A stretch of DNA of 33,804 nt from Bacteroidales bacterium (lineage in GTDB: Bacteria; Bacteroidota; Bacteroidia; Bacteroidales; VadinHA17). The DNA lies in contig JAUVKT010000019.1 of NCBI GenBank assembly GCA_030596125.1, forward strand, positions 1 to 33,804. Direction: 5' to 3'. The position numbers were made by a program, and so were the translations under genes. The notes under the pieces were generated by a model. That model searched no databases and was not told the DNA's origin. It saw nothing but the letters and a program-made list of their open reading frames with translations. Below, piece by piece: positions 14,595 through 23,349 of this stretch (positions are counted from its first letter, which is position 1; the number at the start of each line of letters is the position of its first letter).

Positions 14595-16904
14595 ATGAAA
14601 CGCATAATCTCGTTGTTACTTTTAGTTCTGATCTTACCCTCCTGTAGAACAGATTTTACGCCTGCCAAAGGTGATCATGATCTTGTTTTTGATAATCTTT
14701 CAATGACATGGGATGAGGCCATCCCATTGGGAAACGGAATGCTTGGAGCACTGGTATGGCAAAAAGAGGGGATGCTTCGAATCTCGCTCGACAGAGTTGA
14801 TCTGTGGGACCTGAGACCAATGAGAAATCTTGATTTCAAACAGTTTACCTACGAATGGGTTTCCGATCAATGGAAGAACGACACTTACCGGAAAGTACAG
14901 GAGCAGATGGATGTTCCTTATGACAAAAGTGTTGCTCCAACTAAGATCCCGGCAGCAGCACTGGAATTTGATATATCATCACTTGGGGATCCATTGGAAG
15001 TCAGATTGTATGTTGAGGATGCTATTTGTGAAATAAGATGGGATAATAATGTTAGTTTAAAAGTATTTGTACATGGAACAGATCAGACCGGTTGGTTCAG
15101 GTTTGAGAATACTGAAAACATGCCATTACCTGTTCTCATTCCTCCTGCCTATGGAAAAAAAGAGACAATGGGTAAAACAAATATCCCATTAGAAGTAGAT
15201 CTGACCCTGCTTGGTTATGAAACCGGGATAGTTAATACCGAAGATGATGAAATATCATACATTCAAAATGGATGGGGTGGATTTGAATATACCGTAAACG
15301 TAAAATGGCAGGATTCGGGGTCAGGACTTGAAGGTTGCTGGAGTATTAGTTCATCATTCCCGGGATGGGAGGAGAGACAAAGCGCAACCAAAGTTGTTAC
15401 TGAGGCAATAAATAATGGGTATGATAAAGCCCTGAAATCCCACCTTGAATGGTGGAAGGAGTATTGGAGCAGATCATCAGTTAAAATCCCTGACCCGGTG
15501 ATTGAAAAACAATACTTTCTTGAGATGTATAAGTTCGGATCAGTAGCCAGGAATAACACCCCTCCGGTTTCGCTTCAGGCTGTCTGGACAGCTGACAATG
15601 GAAGAATACCTCCATGGAAAGGAGATTTTCATCATGACCTGAACACACAACTAAGTTACTGGCCATCATATGTGTCAAACCATACCGACCTGGCAGAGGG
15701 TTTTGTAAACTGGTTGTGGAAATATAAACCCATATTCGAGGAATATACGAAGGCCTACTATGCTTCTGACGGATTAAATGTTCCCGGTGTTACAACTCTT
15801 ATGGGTGAGCCAATGGGTGGATGGATTCAATATTCACTCGGGCCAACAGTTTCTGCCTGGTTAGGTCATCATTTTTATCTTCAGTGGCGATATACTATGG
15901 ATAGAGATTTTTTGTCAGAGAGGGCCTATCCATGGCTGGTTGCTACTGCAAAACATTTTGATAATATTTCAGTAATAGCTGATAATGGTTTAAGAAAGCT
16001 TCCCATCAGCTCAAGTCCTGAGATTAATGGTAACAGTAAAGAGGCCTGGTTTGATAAGACAACGAATTTTGATCTTGCCCTTATCAGGTGGACATATTCA
16101 AAAGCGGCAGAATTGGCTTTTGAGCTGGGATTGGAGGATGAGGCAAAAAAATGGGAATTGCGCCTGAACGAATGGCCCGACCTGGTTGCTGATGAGACAG
16201 GACTTATGCTTGCCCCGGAACATCCTTATTCTGAGTCGCATCGCCATTTTTCACATCTAATGGGATGGCATCCACTCGGGCTAATAGATTACTCGAATGG
16301 GCCTGATGATATAGCCATGATAAATAATACTCTTCAAACACTTAAAAATCATGGTTCAGATTACTGGACAGGTTACTCTTTTAGCTGGCAGGCCAACCTC
16401 TATGCAAGAGCAATGATGGGAAACGAGGCAGCTAACTCATTACGGATTTTTTCTGAAGCATTTTGTCTTCCCAATAGCTTTCATGTTAACGGCGACCAGA
16501 CAGAAAAAGGATACTCGAAATTCAGGTACAGGCCATTTACACTTGAGGGAAATTTTGCTTTTGCATCGGGACTGCAGGAAATGCTGATTCAAAGTCATAC
16601 AGGTGTTGTCAGGCTCTTCCCGGCAATACCGGACGACTGGGAAAATATTTCGTTTGAAAAACTCAGGACAGAAGGGGCATTTTTAATTTCTGCCGGGATG
16701 AAAGACGGCCATATTGGTGTGATATTAATTGAGGCTGAAACAGGGGGTGTAATTAAACTGCTAAATCTTTTTGAAGGAGATTTTACAGTTGATGGGGAAC
16801 TTTATAATTCTCCTGAGTCAGATGTAATAGTGTTAAATTTAGAGAAGGGTCAAGTGATATCCCTGGTACAAGAACCCTCCATTGTACCAAAAGGCGACAA
16901 ATAA
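14595..16904 (+). CDS. GH95-like glycoside hydrolase lipoprotein (alpha-L-fucosidase clan, non-canonical active site)
   Basis: A 769-residue lipoprotein (lipobox LPSC, Cys17) of the GH95/(alpha/alpha)6-barrel type. The N-terminal beta-domain opens with WDEAIPLGNGMLGALVW, LRISLDRVDLWD. The barrel holds LQAVWTADNGRIPPWKGDFHHDLNTQLSYWP (residues 328-357), SSSPE (acid candidate Glu476), SHRHFSHLMGWHPLG and PFTLEGNFAFASGLQEMLIQSH (647-668). In characterised GH95 fucosidases the water is activated through an NxN pair and an Asp in the DGNF motif. Here the pair is Asp348-Leu-Asn350 and the DGNF Asp is Glu651, so specificity or mechanism may differ. It lies 113 nt after the beta-helix gene and 40 nt before a truncated GH29 fucosidase start, so a fucose- or galactose-containing glycan is a reasonable guess. 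Lipid anchoring suggests an envelope location. Confidence 0.75.
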   Translation: MKRIISLLLLVLILPSCRTDFTPAKGDHDLVFDNLSMTWDEAIPLGNGMLGALVWQKEGMLRISLDRVDLWDLRPMRNLDFKQFTYEWVSDQWKNDTYRKVQEQMDVPYDKSVAPTKIPAAALEFDISSLGDPLEVRLYVEDAICEIRWDNNVSLKVFVHGTDQTGWFRFENTENMPLPVLIPPAYGKKETMGKTNIPLEVDLTLLGYETGIVNTEDDEISYIQNGWGGFEYTVNVKWQDSGSGLEGCWSISSSFPGWEERQSATKVVTEAINNGYDKALKSHLEWWKEYWSRSSVKIPDPVIEKQYFLEMYKFGSVARNNTPPVSLQAVWTADNGRIPPWKGDFHHDLNTQLSYWPSYVSNHTDLAEGFVNWLWKYKPIFEEYTKAYYASDGLNVPGVTTLMGEPMGGWIQYSLGPTVSAWLGHHFYLQWRYTMDRDFLSERAYPWLVATAKHFDNISVIADNGLRKLPISSSPEINGNSKEAWFDKTTNFDLALIRWTYSKAAELAFELGLEDEAKKWELRLNEWPDLVADETGLMLAPEHPYSESHRHFSHLMGWHPLGLIDYSNGPDDIAMINNTLQTLKNHGSDYWTGYSFSWQANLYARAMMGNEAANSLRIFSEAFCLPNSFHVNGDQTEKGYSKFRYRPFTLEGNFAFASGLQEMLIQSHTGVVRLFPAIPDDWENISFEKLRTEGAFLISAGMKDGHIGVILIEAETGGVIKLLNLFEGDFTVDGELYNSPESDVIVLNLEKGQVISLVQEPSIVPKGDK

Positions 16905-16944
16905 TGAAACTATTTGATAATAAGCGTAATAAACAAAATTTTCT

Positions 16945-17064
16945 ATGAAAACCAGATGGATAGTAGCCATAATTGCAACTGTGTGTGTTTTTTCACCTGC
17001 AAGGTCACAGGAAACCCCGCAGCAGAAAGCCGAAAGGATGAGTTGGTTTAAAGATTTAAAATAA
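16945..17064 (+). pseudogene. N-terminal remnant of a GH29-type alpha-L-fucosidase
   Basis: A 39-codon frame reading MKTRWIVAIIATVCVFSPAR, then SQETPQQKAERMSWFKDLK and TAA. It has a signal peptide, and the tail QKAERMSWFKDLK is the conserved lead-in of GH29 fucosidases, where KFGIFIHWG normally follows. Everything after that point is missing. It begins 40 nt after the GH95-like stop, so it was probably the next gene of the same operon. The assignment rests on a short stretch, but position and wording both agree. Confidence 0.6.
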
Positions 17065-17095
17065 TGAAAAGGCTACTATTAATATCCTTTCTGAC
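17064..17095 (+). pseudogene. Orphan gene start (signal-peptide fragment) cut by a repeat
   Basis: ATG at 17064 overlaps the preceding TAA and encodes MKRLLLISFLT, a normal signal-peptide beginning, but after about ten codons the sequence becomes the dispersed repeat at 17096. The frame continues through repeats only. It looks like the start of another deleted or interrupted exported protein. Too short to assign. Confidence 0.35.
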
Positions 17096-17136
17096 TGTCA
17101 TTTCGAGTCCGGCGATAGCCGGGAGAGAAATCTCGT
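17096..17136 (+). repeat. Short dispersed palindromic repeat (TGTCATTTCGAG type)
   Basis: Begins TGTCATTTCGAGTCCGG, has an inner GGCGATAGCC hairpin and ends GAGAAATCTCGTC. It belongs to the same loose family as 2593, 28183 and 30558. It joins the broken signal-peptide frame at 17064. Confidence 0.7.
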
Positions 17137-17172
17137 CCGGATTAAGCAATAATTATTTTAATATTTTTAAAT

Positions 17173-17258
17173 CAACAGATTCCTCGTTGTCCTCCGGCTA
17201 TCGCCGTATAACTCTGTCCAGCCTACGCCAAGGCTTCGGCTGGCACAGCGGAATGACA
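17173..17258 (-). repeat. Long dispersed repeat, inverted copy of 12205-12296
   Basis: Read on -, it begins TGTCATTCCGCTGTGCCAGC and follows the 12205 copy exactly for about 51 nt, then varies in the CCGG hairpin part and ends GAGGAATCTGTT. It ends 3 nt before the 3' end of the S9 peptidase gene. Confidence 0.85.
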
Positions 17259-17261
17259 ATA

Positions 17262-19850
17262 CTACAACTCACTTCCCGGGAACATCTTTCCCCAATCATC
17301 TGGTTTTTTCTTTAGCCACTTATCGAACCACGACATGATAGTATTATGCCATTCAATCCTTTTCGAGTAGGTCAGAATATGATGGTTTTCACCTTCTACC
17401 TGTACCATTTCAACAGGTCTTCCAAGGATTTTTAGTCCCACCCACAGTTGTAATGATTCTCCAAGGGGCACATTGGTGTCAGATGATCCGTGCAACAACA
17501 AAAGCGGTGTATTAATCTTATCGGCACTGAAGAGCGGACTCTGATCAACATATATATCTTTTCTGTTCCAGGGGTATGCATCGCCCGTTGCTTCAGATGA
17601 ATAAGCATATCCCCAGTAACCTTCTCCCCAGTAAGAACTTATTGAACTAATTCCTGCATGTGAAATAGCACAGGTAAACATATCTGTGCGTGTGGTCAGA
17701 AGCATAGTCATAAACCCTCCGTAAGAGGCACCAATACATCCAATATGCTCTTCATCCACGTAGGGGTGAGTAGCGAGGAATTGCCTGGTGCCTTCAATGA
17801 TCTCATCAGCAACAGTAATTCCCCAGTTGTTCTGGTGACGGGATGAAAACTCCTGTCCGAAACCTATAGCTCCGCTTGGCTGGGGTACGTATATAAGATA
17901 TCCGTTTGCAGACCATATCTCATGAGGGTAGCGGCCACCAAAACTTTTTTCTATAGGTGATGTTCCTCCATAGTAGTTAACAATAAGAGGATACTTTTTC
18001 GCCGGATTAAAGTCTGCCGGAAAGATAATATAGCCGGTTATCTCCTTACCGTCCGGCATTTTAAACCTCCAGTCTTCATCACTTCCAAATTTAACATCAC
18101 TGTAATTGTCTGTCTCCGGGTTTTCAAAAAGAGTACTCTTTCCTGTTGTAAGGTCGAGCAGCCATCCTTTAGGAAATGCATTATTTCCAGTACCGGTATA
18201 TGCTGCCTTAAGAGATCCGGAGGCGATATCAAACCTACCTACCACATCGGGACCGATAGGTATTTTGGTAAAATTTTTGGTTTTAATATCATAAGAAAAA
18301 ATGCTCCTGTAAACCCTGTCGGTTGCAGATATGTATATCCTGTTATCAGCCGGATGCCAGGTTGCCGACCCGACTGACGGGTCAAAATCTCTGGTTATAG
18401 GATCAACCGATCCTGAAGATATATCATAAATATATAATTGTCCGTCATAATTATTGGCAATGGGGTTATCCCCGATATTCCTTCCGGTTTCACCAAACAG
18501 ATCCGGGCCGCCGGAGACAACTATCTTTTTCCCGTCGGGAGAGAACTGACTTTGTCCTGACCATCTGAAATCACTCCACAACTCCGTGACATTACCTCTG
18601 TTCAGGTCTAACAGGTACATATTCTGCAGGGTGAACGGGCGCTGTGTCGGATTTGGCCGGGAAGTACTGAAAAGAATAGATCTGCCATCCCTGCTGATAT
18701 CGTTCAGGCTAACACCCGGATCGCCGAAAGTCAATCTTTCTGTAATACCTGAAGCGATGTCATATTTGTATAGTGAGTTTATACTTTCGGGGCTGAAGGT
18801 GCGGTTCTCCAGTCTGTCCATATAGAGAAGAGAAGATTTTCCGTTTTTCTTCTTTTTGTCTCTAACATTATAAATGATAAAGCTTCCATCCGGGGCCCAT
18901 TTGAAACCCGACATCTCTTCAATGTTGCTGATCAGCTTATATTCACTTTTGTTATCGAAGTCGTAAACCCAAACGGACGATCCTCTGTTGCCCGATTCGG
19001 TGTAATAAAGTTTATTGCCTGTGGGAGCCCATGAGTATCCGGTTGCTTTTTCCTTTCTGAAACTTTGTAATATTTTTCCTGTTGCACTCTCTTTTATCAC
19101 AGACCATGACTGAGCCTTTTCTGTTTTCTCGTTTATCTCGGAATATATTACATTAATAAGCGATCCGTCTGGAGAAAGATCAAGAGACCTCAGTTTTTTT
19201 CCTTCAAGAAGATGATGTATAGTCATTTTTTCCTGCCGGCCGACTGACACCATCAGATTTTCGGTGCCGGCATCTTTTAACACAGCTTTTATTTTCCAGT
19301 CAGCGTCATTATCTGCAAGGCAAACAGATTTGATTATTATTATATATTTACCTGCTTCAAGCTCTTTGGAACCGGTCCGTTTTACAACCTTCCCGTCTTC
19401 ACCTGTTGTATAGTTTGAACTTACTTTTTCTCCATTGATATACACCTCGAACATCTGAGGTGATTCAACCTCAATTCTGACGTTATTTAGTCCGGATGAT
19501 TCTATATAGGAGGCCAGGTAAACGACATGGTTGCTCTTCTTTCCTGAATACCTGATGTTTAAAAAGCCATCTTCATCCGAAGAGTGTTCTTTCCACAGGT
19601 ACCGTGTAGTACCTCGCCATGGAAAGGCTTCTTCGGCAGCTGGCCTTACAGTTGCCAGGTCGAGATATCTCTGGGTAAGGAGCAGTTTCGTTTTAAATTC
19701 ATTTTCTTCTATGTCGTTTCCTGAAATGAACACGGGTTTATCAACAACAGGTGCTCCGCTAACCAGCCATTTGTTAACAGGCTTATCCTGTGCAGTCAGT
19801 GAAATAGAAAATAGAATTACAGCAGTTAAGAATGCAGAGAGTTTTTTCAT
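17262..19850 (-). CDS. S9 family prolyl oligopeptidase-like peptidase
   Basis: An exported serine peptidase of 862 residues with signal peptide MKKLSAFLTAVILFSISLTAQ. After an N-terminal beta domain (about 20-215) comes a propeller of PD40-like blades (LRSLDLSPDGS, GYSWAPTGNKLYY, GFKWAPDGSFIIY, LNDISRDGRSILF, QSQFSPDGKKIVV, SATWHPADNRIYI). The C-terminal alpha/beta-hydrolase domain has the nucleophile motif GASYGGFM (Ser709), Asp791 in HGSSDTNVP and His823 or His824 in GENHH. It should cleave short peptides, perhaps after proline or as a dipeptidyl peptidase, in the periplasm. It lies 43 nt downstream of the LacI gene on the same strand and may share its transcript, although a peptidase has no obvious part in starch use. 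Confidence 0.88.
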   Translation of the reverse strand: MKKLSAFLTAVILFSISLTAQDKPVNKWLVSGAPVVDKPVFISGNDIEENEFKTKLLLTQRYLDLATVRPAAEEAFPWRGTTRYLWKEHSSDEDGFLNIRYSGKKSNHVVYLASYIESSGLNNVRIEVESPQMFEVYINGEKVSSNYTTGEDGKVVKRTGSKELEAGKYIIIIKSVCLADNDADWKIKAVLKDAGTENLMVSVGRQEKMTIHHLLEGKKLRSLDLSPDGSLINVIYSEINEKTEKAQSWSVIKESATGKILQSFRKEKATGYSWAPTGNKLYYTESGNRGSSVWVYDFDNKSEYKLISNIEEMSGFKWAPDGSFIIYNVRDKKKKNGKSSLLYMDRLENRTFSPESINSLYKYDIASGITERLTFGDPGVSLNDISRDGRSILFSTSRPNPTQRPFTLQNMYLLDLNRGNVTELWSDFRWSGQSQFSPDGKKIVVSGGPDLFGETGRNIGDNPIANNYDGQLYIYDISSGSVDPITRDFDPSVGSATWHPADNRIYISATDRVYRSIFSYDIKTKNFTKIPIGPDVVGRFDIASGSLKAAYTGTGNNAFPKGWLLDLTTGKSTLFENPETDNYSDVKFGSDEDWRFKMPDGKEITGYIIFPADFNPAKKYPLIVNYYGGTSPIEKSFGGRYPHEIWSANGYLIYVPQPSGAIGFGQEFSSRHQNNWGITVADEIIEGTRQFLATHPYVDEEHIGCIGASYGGFMTMLLTTRTDMFTCAISHAGISSISSYWGEGYWGYAYSSEATGDAYPWNRKDIYVDQSPLFSADKINTPLLLLHGSSDTNVPLGESLQLWVGLKILGRPVEMVQVEGENHHILTYSKRIEWHNTIMSWFDKWLKKKPDDWGKMFPGSEL

Positions 19851-19893
19851 ATGTTAAAGGATTATTGGGTGAAAATAGATATTTGTTAGTGAG

Positions 19894-20910
19894 TTATGCT
19901 GTTGGAGATGAAGAATTTCGGACAACCAGATCGGTTTTGATAATCCTGGTCTGGGTTGGTCTGTTTTTATCCTTAATACGTTCAAGGAGTAACCTGGCAG
20001 ATTCCTGTCCCATTTCGTACCCATGTTGATCCACAGAGGTCAGACCCGGATCGGTTAGTTTTGCTATCCGGCCATTTGTAAAACCAACAATTGCAATGTC
20101 GTCAGGAATCTTAAATCCATGTTTTTTGACGATTTTCATTGTTTGTGCAGCAGTAAAATCATTAACACAAAAGAAAGCGTCAATTTTTTGTGAACTGTTC
20201 AGGAGGCTGGGAATAATCCAGTCTGCCTCCTCAATCTCGTCGCATTTAACAATATTCTCTTCATTTACAGGTATCCGGAATTCATTCAGAGCCCTTATGT
20301 AACCTTCAATACGATCTTTTGAGATCTGAAGGGTAGGGGTCGCCGAAAGATGAATAATTTTTTTCCGCCCTTCAAGAATAAGGTGCTTAACGGCCATATA
20401 TGCACCCTCTTCATCGTCCACAATAATTCTGTCGGTATCAATCTCATTACAAATGCGATCGAAAAAAACAAGGGGAACGCCTCTTTTTATTATAGTATGA
20501 AAATGTTCCATATTCCGGGTACGCTTTGAAACAGAGACCAGTATACCGTCGACCCGACTGTCTAAAAGCATCTGAACACTCTTAATCTCATTTTCATATC
20601 TCTCGTTCGACTGGCAGATCATTACATTATATCCCTGCTCGTTGGCATAATCTTCACCACCACTGATCACCCTTGAAAAGAAATAGTGATTTATCTCGGG
20701 GATAATTACACCAATGATTTTAGTGCCTCCCCCCTTAAGACTCAGGGCAATAGGATTGGGAACATAATTCCATTTCTCAGCCAGACTATTTACCCTTTTT
20801 TTTGTTGCGGGGCTGATATCAGGATGATCATTCAAAGCCCGGGATACTGTTGATGGTGATATCTTCAGCTCCTTTGCAATATCCTTAATGGTAACATCCC
20901 CTTTATTCAT
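19894..20910 (-). CDS. LacI family transcriptional regulator
   Basis: A 338-residue repressor-type protein. The N-terminal LacI helix-turn-helix VTIKDIAKELKISPSTVSRAL is followed by the hinge SLAEKWNYVPNPIALSLKGG. The periplasmic-binding-protein-like effector domain runs from about residue 60, with IIGVIIPEINHYFFSRVISGGEDYA, DSRVDGILVSVSKRT, GVPLVFFDR, IDAFFCVNDFTAAQTMKI and IVGFTNGRIAKLTDPGLTSVDQHGYEMG. It is divergent from the GH13 genes starting at 21322, so it most likely controls them, and perhaps the transporter/phosphorylase arm, in response to a maltooligosaccharide or maltose. The ligand is inferred from the neighbours. A LacI-type operator candidate lies at 20997 in the intergenic region. 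Confidence 0.92.
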   Translation of the reverse strand: MNKGDVTIKDIAKELKISPSTVSRALNDHPDISPATKKRVNSLAEKWNYVPNPIALSLKGGGTKIIGVIIPEINHYFFSRVISGGEDYANEQGYNVMICQSNERYENEIKSVQMLLDSRVDGILVSVSKRTRNMEHFHTIIKRGVPLVFFDRICNEIDTDRIIVDDEEGAYMAVKHLILEGRKKIIHLSATPTLQISKDRIEGYIRALNEFRIPVNEENIVKCDEIEEADWIIPSLLNSSQKIDAFFCVNDFTAAQTMKIVKKHGFKIPDDIAIVGFTNGRIAKLTDPGLTSVDQHGYEMGQESARLLLERIKDKNRPTQTRIIKTDLVVRNSSSPTA

Positions 20911-21321
20911 AATCGATCTAAATAATCCCCGTTAGTAAATGTAAGCAAAAAAATCCGAAATCGTTATAAATGGATTATTGCAGGGCAGTATTGTTTCAAA
21001 CGTTTGCGGTATCGATTGCATTGAAATACAGATAATTAGTTGTAACACAGAAAGAAAAGGCTGAAATTTATGATTCTAACTGTAAATATACAATCATTCA
21101 CGGCTTCAACAATCTGTTTTACAAATAGGGTTACACGAAATTGATTTAGTTAATTAGTTAAGGAGAACGGACGATCAGAGGTTATTTCAGCAAATTGCTT
21201 GACATAACCTCTTTTTTAATAGTACTTTTATCTTTCTTCTTTCTGATTAATTTGTGAACCTGAACGCCGGTGTGCCATGCCTCCCTTTAGATTAATCAGG
21301 TTAGGAAATAATTGAACAAAA
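20911..21321. other. Divergent intergenic region, LacI regulator / GH13 genes
   Basis: No gene in these 411 nt. Besides the operator candidate at 20997 there is a weak -7-like box TATCTTTC at 21229-21236 that could serve the GH13 gene, with TTG words upstream at imperfect spacing. The stretch 21040-21180 is AT-rich and I see no structure in it. Confidence 0.5.
20997..21006. promoter_or_regulatory. Candidate LacI-family operator CAAACGTTTG
   Basis: A perfect 10-bp palindrome with central CG, in the context TTTCAAACGTTTGCGG, which resembles the general LacI/CcpA operator form (T, spaced AA, CG centre, C). It lies 87 nt upstream of the lacI-type start codon and 316 nt upstream of the GH13 start at 21322. 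Confidence 0.45.
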
Positions 21322-23160
21322 ATGAATACAATCATTAAAATACTATTTCTTTTCATAGTTTTTACTATCCGGGTAAATGCACAACCTGATCATGTTGAGC
21401 CTCCCTTCTGGTGGGCAGGTATGAATCACCCCGAACTGCAGGTAATGGTTCATGGTGAACAGTTTGCCGGGATGGAAATAGAAATTGATTATCCCGGTGT
21501 TAAGGTTTTGTCTGTTGTGCAAGCCGATAATCCGGATTATCTTTTTATTGATCTTGATATTTCAAATGCGACACCAGGGTCTTTTGAGATCGGTTTTTAT
21601 AGGGATGGAATTAAGAAAGCATCATATAATTATCAGCTAAAAAAGAGGGAAAAAGGATCCTCCGAAAGAGATGGTTTTGATAATTCGGATGTTATGTACC
21701 TGATTATGCCCGACAGGTTTGCAAACGGAAATCCTGATAATGATGAGATTGAAGGAATGAAAGAAGGGCTGAACAGAAAAGAACGGTATGGGAGGCATGG
21801 TGGTGATATTCAAGGTATTGTAGAAAATCTCGGCTATATCAGCGATATGGGTTTTACTGCTGTATGGCTTAACCCGATTATTGAAAATGATATGAAACAA
21901 TGGTCTTATCACGGATATGCAGCTACCGATTTCTACCGTGTTGACCGACGATTCGGGACCAATGAAGAATACCGTAACCTGGGACAGAAGGCAGAAGAGA
22001 TGGGTATCAAGCTTATAATGGATATGATCTTTAACCATTGTGGTTCGATGCACTGGTGGATGGATGATCCTCCTTCAGAAGACTGGATCAATAATAATCA
22101 CGGTTATGTTCAGACCAGTCACAGGCGAACAGTTAATCACGACCCGTATGCTTCCGGATCAGATAAAAAAGATATGATTGAAGGCTGGTTTGTTCCAACA
22201 ATGCCCGACCTGAATCAGCGTAATACTTATATGGCAGATTATCTGATACAAAACAGTATATGGTGGATCGAATATGTTGGTCTGGCAGGGATACGAATGG
22301 ATACATATCCCTATAACGATAAAGAGATGATGGCAGAATGGAACAGAAGAGTGCTGTTGGAATACCCCGGTTTTAACATAGTAGGTGAAGAATGGAGTCT
22401 TAATCCTGTTGTTGTATCCTACTGGCAGAGTGGGCAAACAAACAGGGATGGTTATGATGGTAAAATGCCGGGCGTTATGGATTTTCCGCTGCAGAGTGCT
22501 GTTTCACGCGCACTGTCAGAAAAAGAAGAGTGGGATTCCGGATTAATAACTATATATAAAGCGCTGGCAAATGATATTGTTTATCCCGATCCGTTTAACC
22601 TGGTAATATTTCCTGATAATCATGATATGCCAAGGTTCTATATGCAGGTGGGAATGGACAAGGATCTATACAAACTTGGGATAACATTTTTTCTTACCAC
22701 CAGGGGGATCCCCCAGATATTCTATGGTTCAGAAATACTTATGAGTCACACCGAGGGAGATGATCATGGATATATCAGAAAAGACTTTCCGGGAGGATGG
22801 CCAGGGGATGAAATAAATGGTTTCACCGGTGAAGGGCTGGACAATAATGCACGGGATATGCAGGATTATTTCAGGAAATTGTTAAACTGGAGAAAAGAGA
22901 ATCCTGTTATTCATACCGGCCGTCTGACCCATTTTGTTCCTCAGGAGGGTACATATGTTTACTTCAGACATAACAGTGAAAAGACCATAATGGTTATACT
23001 TAATAAGAATGATAAACCTTACTTTTTAGATACGGAGAGATTTAGTGAAATGACAGGAGATCATATAGCCGGTACAGATATTATTACAGGAGAGAGTTAT
23101 GATCTTACAAATAAGTTGAAGATAAGGGCTAAATCATCATTGGTTCTGGAGATGAAATAG
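21322..23160 (+). CDS. GH13 cyclomaltodextrinase/neopullulanase-type amylase (SusA-like)
   Basis: Hydrolyses alpha-1,4 links in maltodextrins, cyclodextrins or pullulan. A signal peptide (MNTIIKILFLFIVFTIRVNA) is followed by the N-terminal cyclomaltodextrinase domain (about 22-110: PPFWWAGMNHPELQVMVHG). The GH13 barrel follows: VMYLIMPDRFANGNP, GGDIQGIVENLGYISDMGFTAVWLNP, GIKLIMDMIFNHCGSMH, nucleophile GIRMDTYPY (Asp327), acid/base NIVGEEW (Glu356), FPDNHDMPR (Asp435), and a C-terminal beta domain to residue 612. The domain order and length fit the periplasmic SusA neopullulanase group. It is the first gene of the + arm, divergent from the LacI regulator, with the T9SS amylase gene 189 nt downstream. 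Confidence 0.92.
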   Translation: MNTIIKILFLFIVFTIRVNAQPDHVEPPFWWAGMNHPELQVMVHGEQFAGMEIEIDYPGVKVLSVVQADNPDYLFIDLDISNATPGSFEIGFYRDGIKKASYNYQLKKREKGSSERDGFDNSDVMYLIMPDRFANGNPDNDEIEGMKEGLNRKERYGRHGGDIQGIVENLGYISDMGFTAVWLNPIIENDMKQWSYHGYAATDFYRVDRRFGTNEEYRNLGQKAEEMGIKLIMDMIFNHCGSMHWWMDDPPSEDWINNNHGYVQTSHRRTVNHDPYASGSDKKDMIEGWFVPTMPDLNQRNTYMADYLIQNSIWWIEYVGLAGIRMDTYPYNDKEMMAEWNRRVLLEYPGFNIVGEEWSLNPVVVSYWQSGQTNRDGYDGKMPGVMDFPLQSAVSRALSEKEEWDSGLITIYKALANDIVYPDPFNLVIFPDNHDMPRFYMQVGMDKDLYKLGITFFLTTRGIPQIFYGSEILMSHTEGDDHGYIRKDFPGGWPGDEINGFTGEGLDNNARDMQDYFRKLLNWRKENPVIHTGRLTHFVPQEGTYVYFRHNSEKTIMVILNKNDKPYFLDTERFSEMTGDHIAGTDIITGESYDLTNKLKIRAKSSLVLEMK

Positions 23161-23200
23161 AATTATCTAGCCTGATTAATTCATAAGTTTTTCGTCATGA

Positions 23201-23316
23201 GAAGTCAAAGTACACAGAATAAAGGTAAGCGCAGATTTGAGACTCACAGATATAGCCGAAGCTATATTGAGAATCAAAAATCGAGCATTGCCTTTAGTCA
23301 CAGTAATTTTGACTTC
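23201..23316. repeat. 116-nt imperfect palindrome between two GH13 genes
   Basis: The outer arms GAAGTCAAA (23201) and TTTGACTTC (to 23316), inner blocks AAAGGTAA / TTGCCTTT, GATTT / AAATC and CTCA / TGAG, and the central stem TATAGC-CGAA-GCTATA share one centre near 23258. Such a transcript could fold into a long hairpin with a CGAA tetraloop. An open frame crosses it (from 23197) but the signal peptide of the next gene starts later, at 23350. Confidence 0.65.
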
Positions 23317-23349
23317 GCAATAGATCAATTTGTGAATTATTCAGGCTAT

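Noticed and set aside
17064-17315. 83-codon open frame as a small secreted protein
   Set aside because: After about ten codons it consists of dispersed repeats; the peptide SSLRQGFGWHSGMT also arises from the repeat at 12205, so it is repeat-derived.
23197-23349. N-terminal extension of the T9SS amylase frame (53 extra residues in the longest open frame)
   Set aside because: It crosses the long palindrome, has no conserved sequence and would bury the clear signal peptide that starts at 23350.
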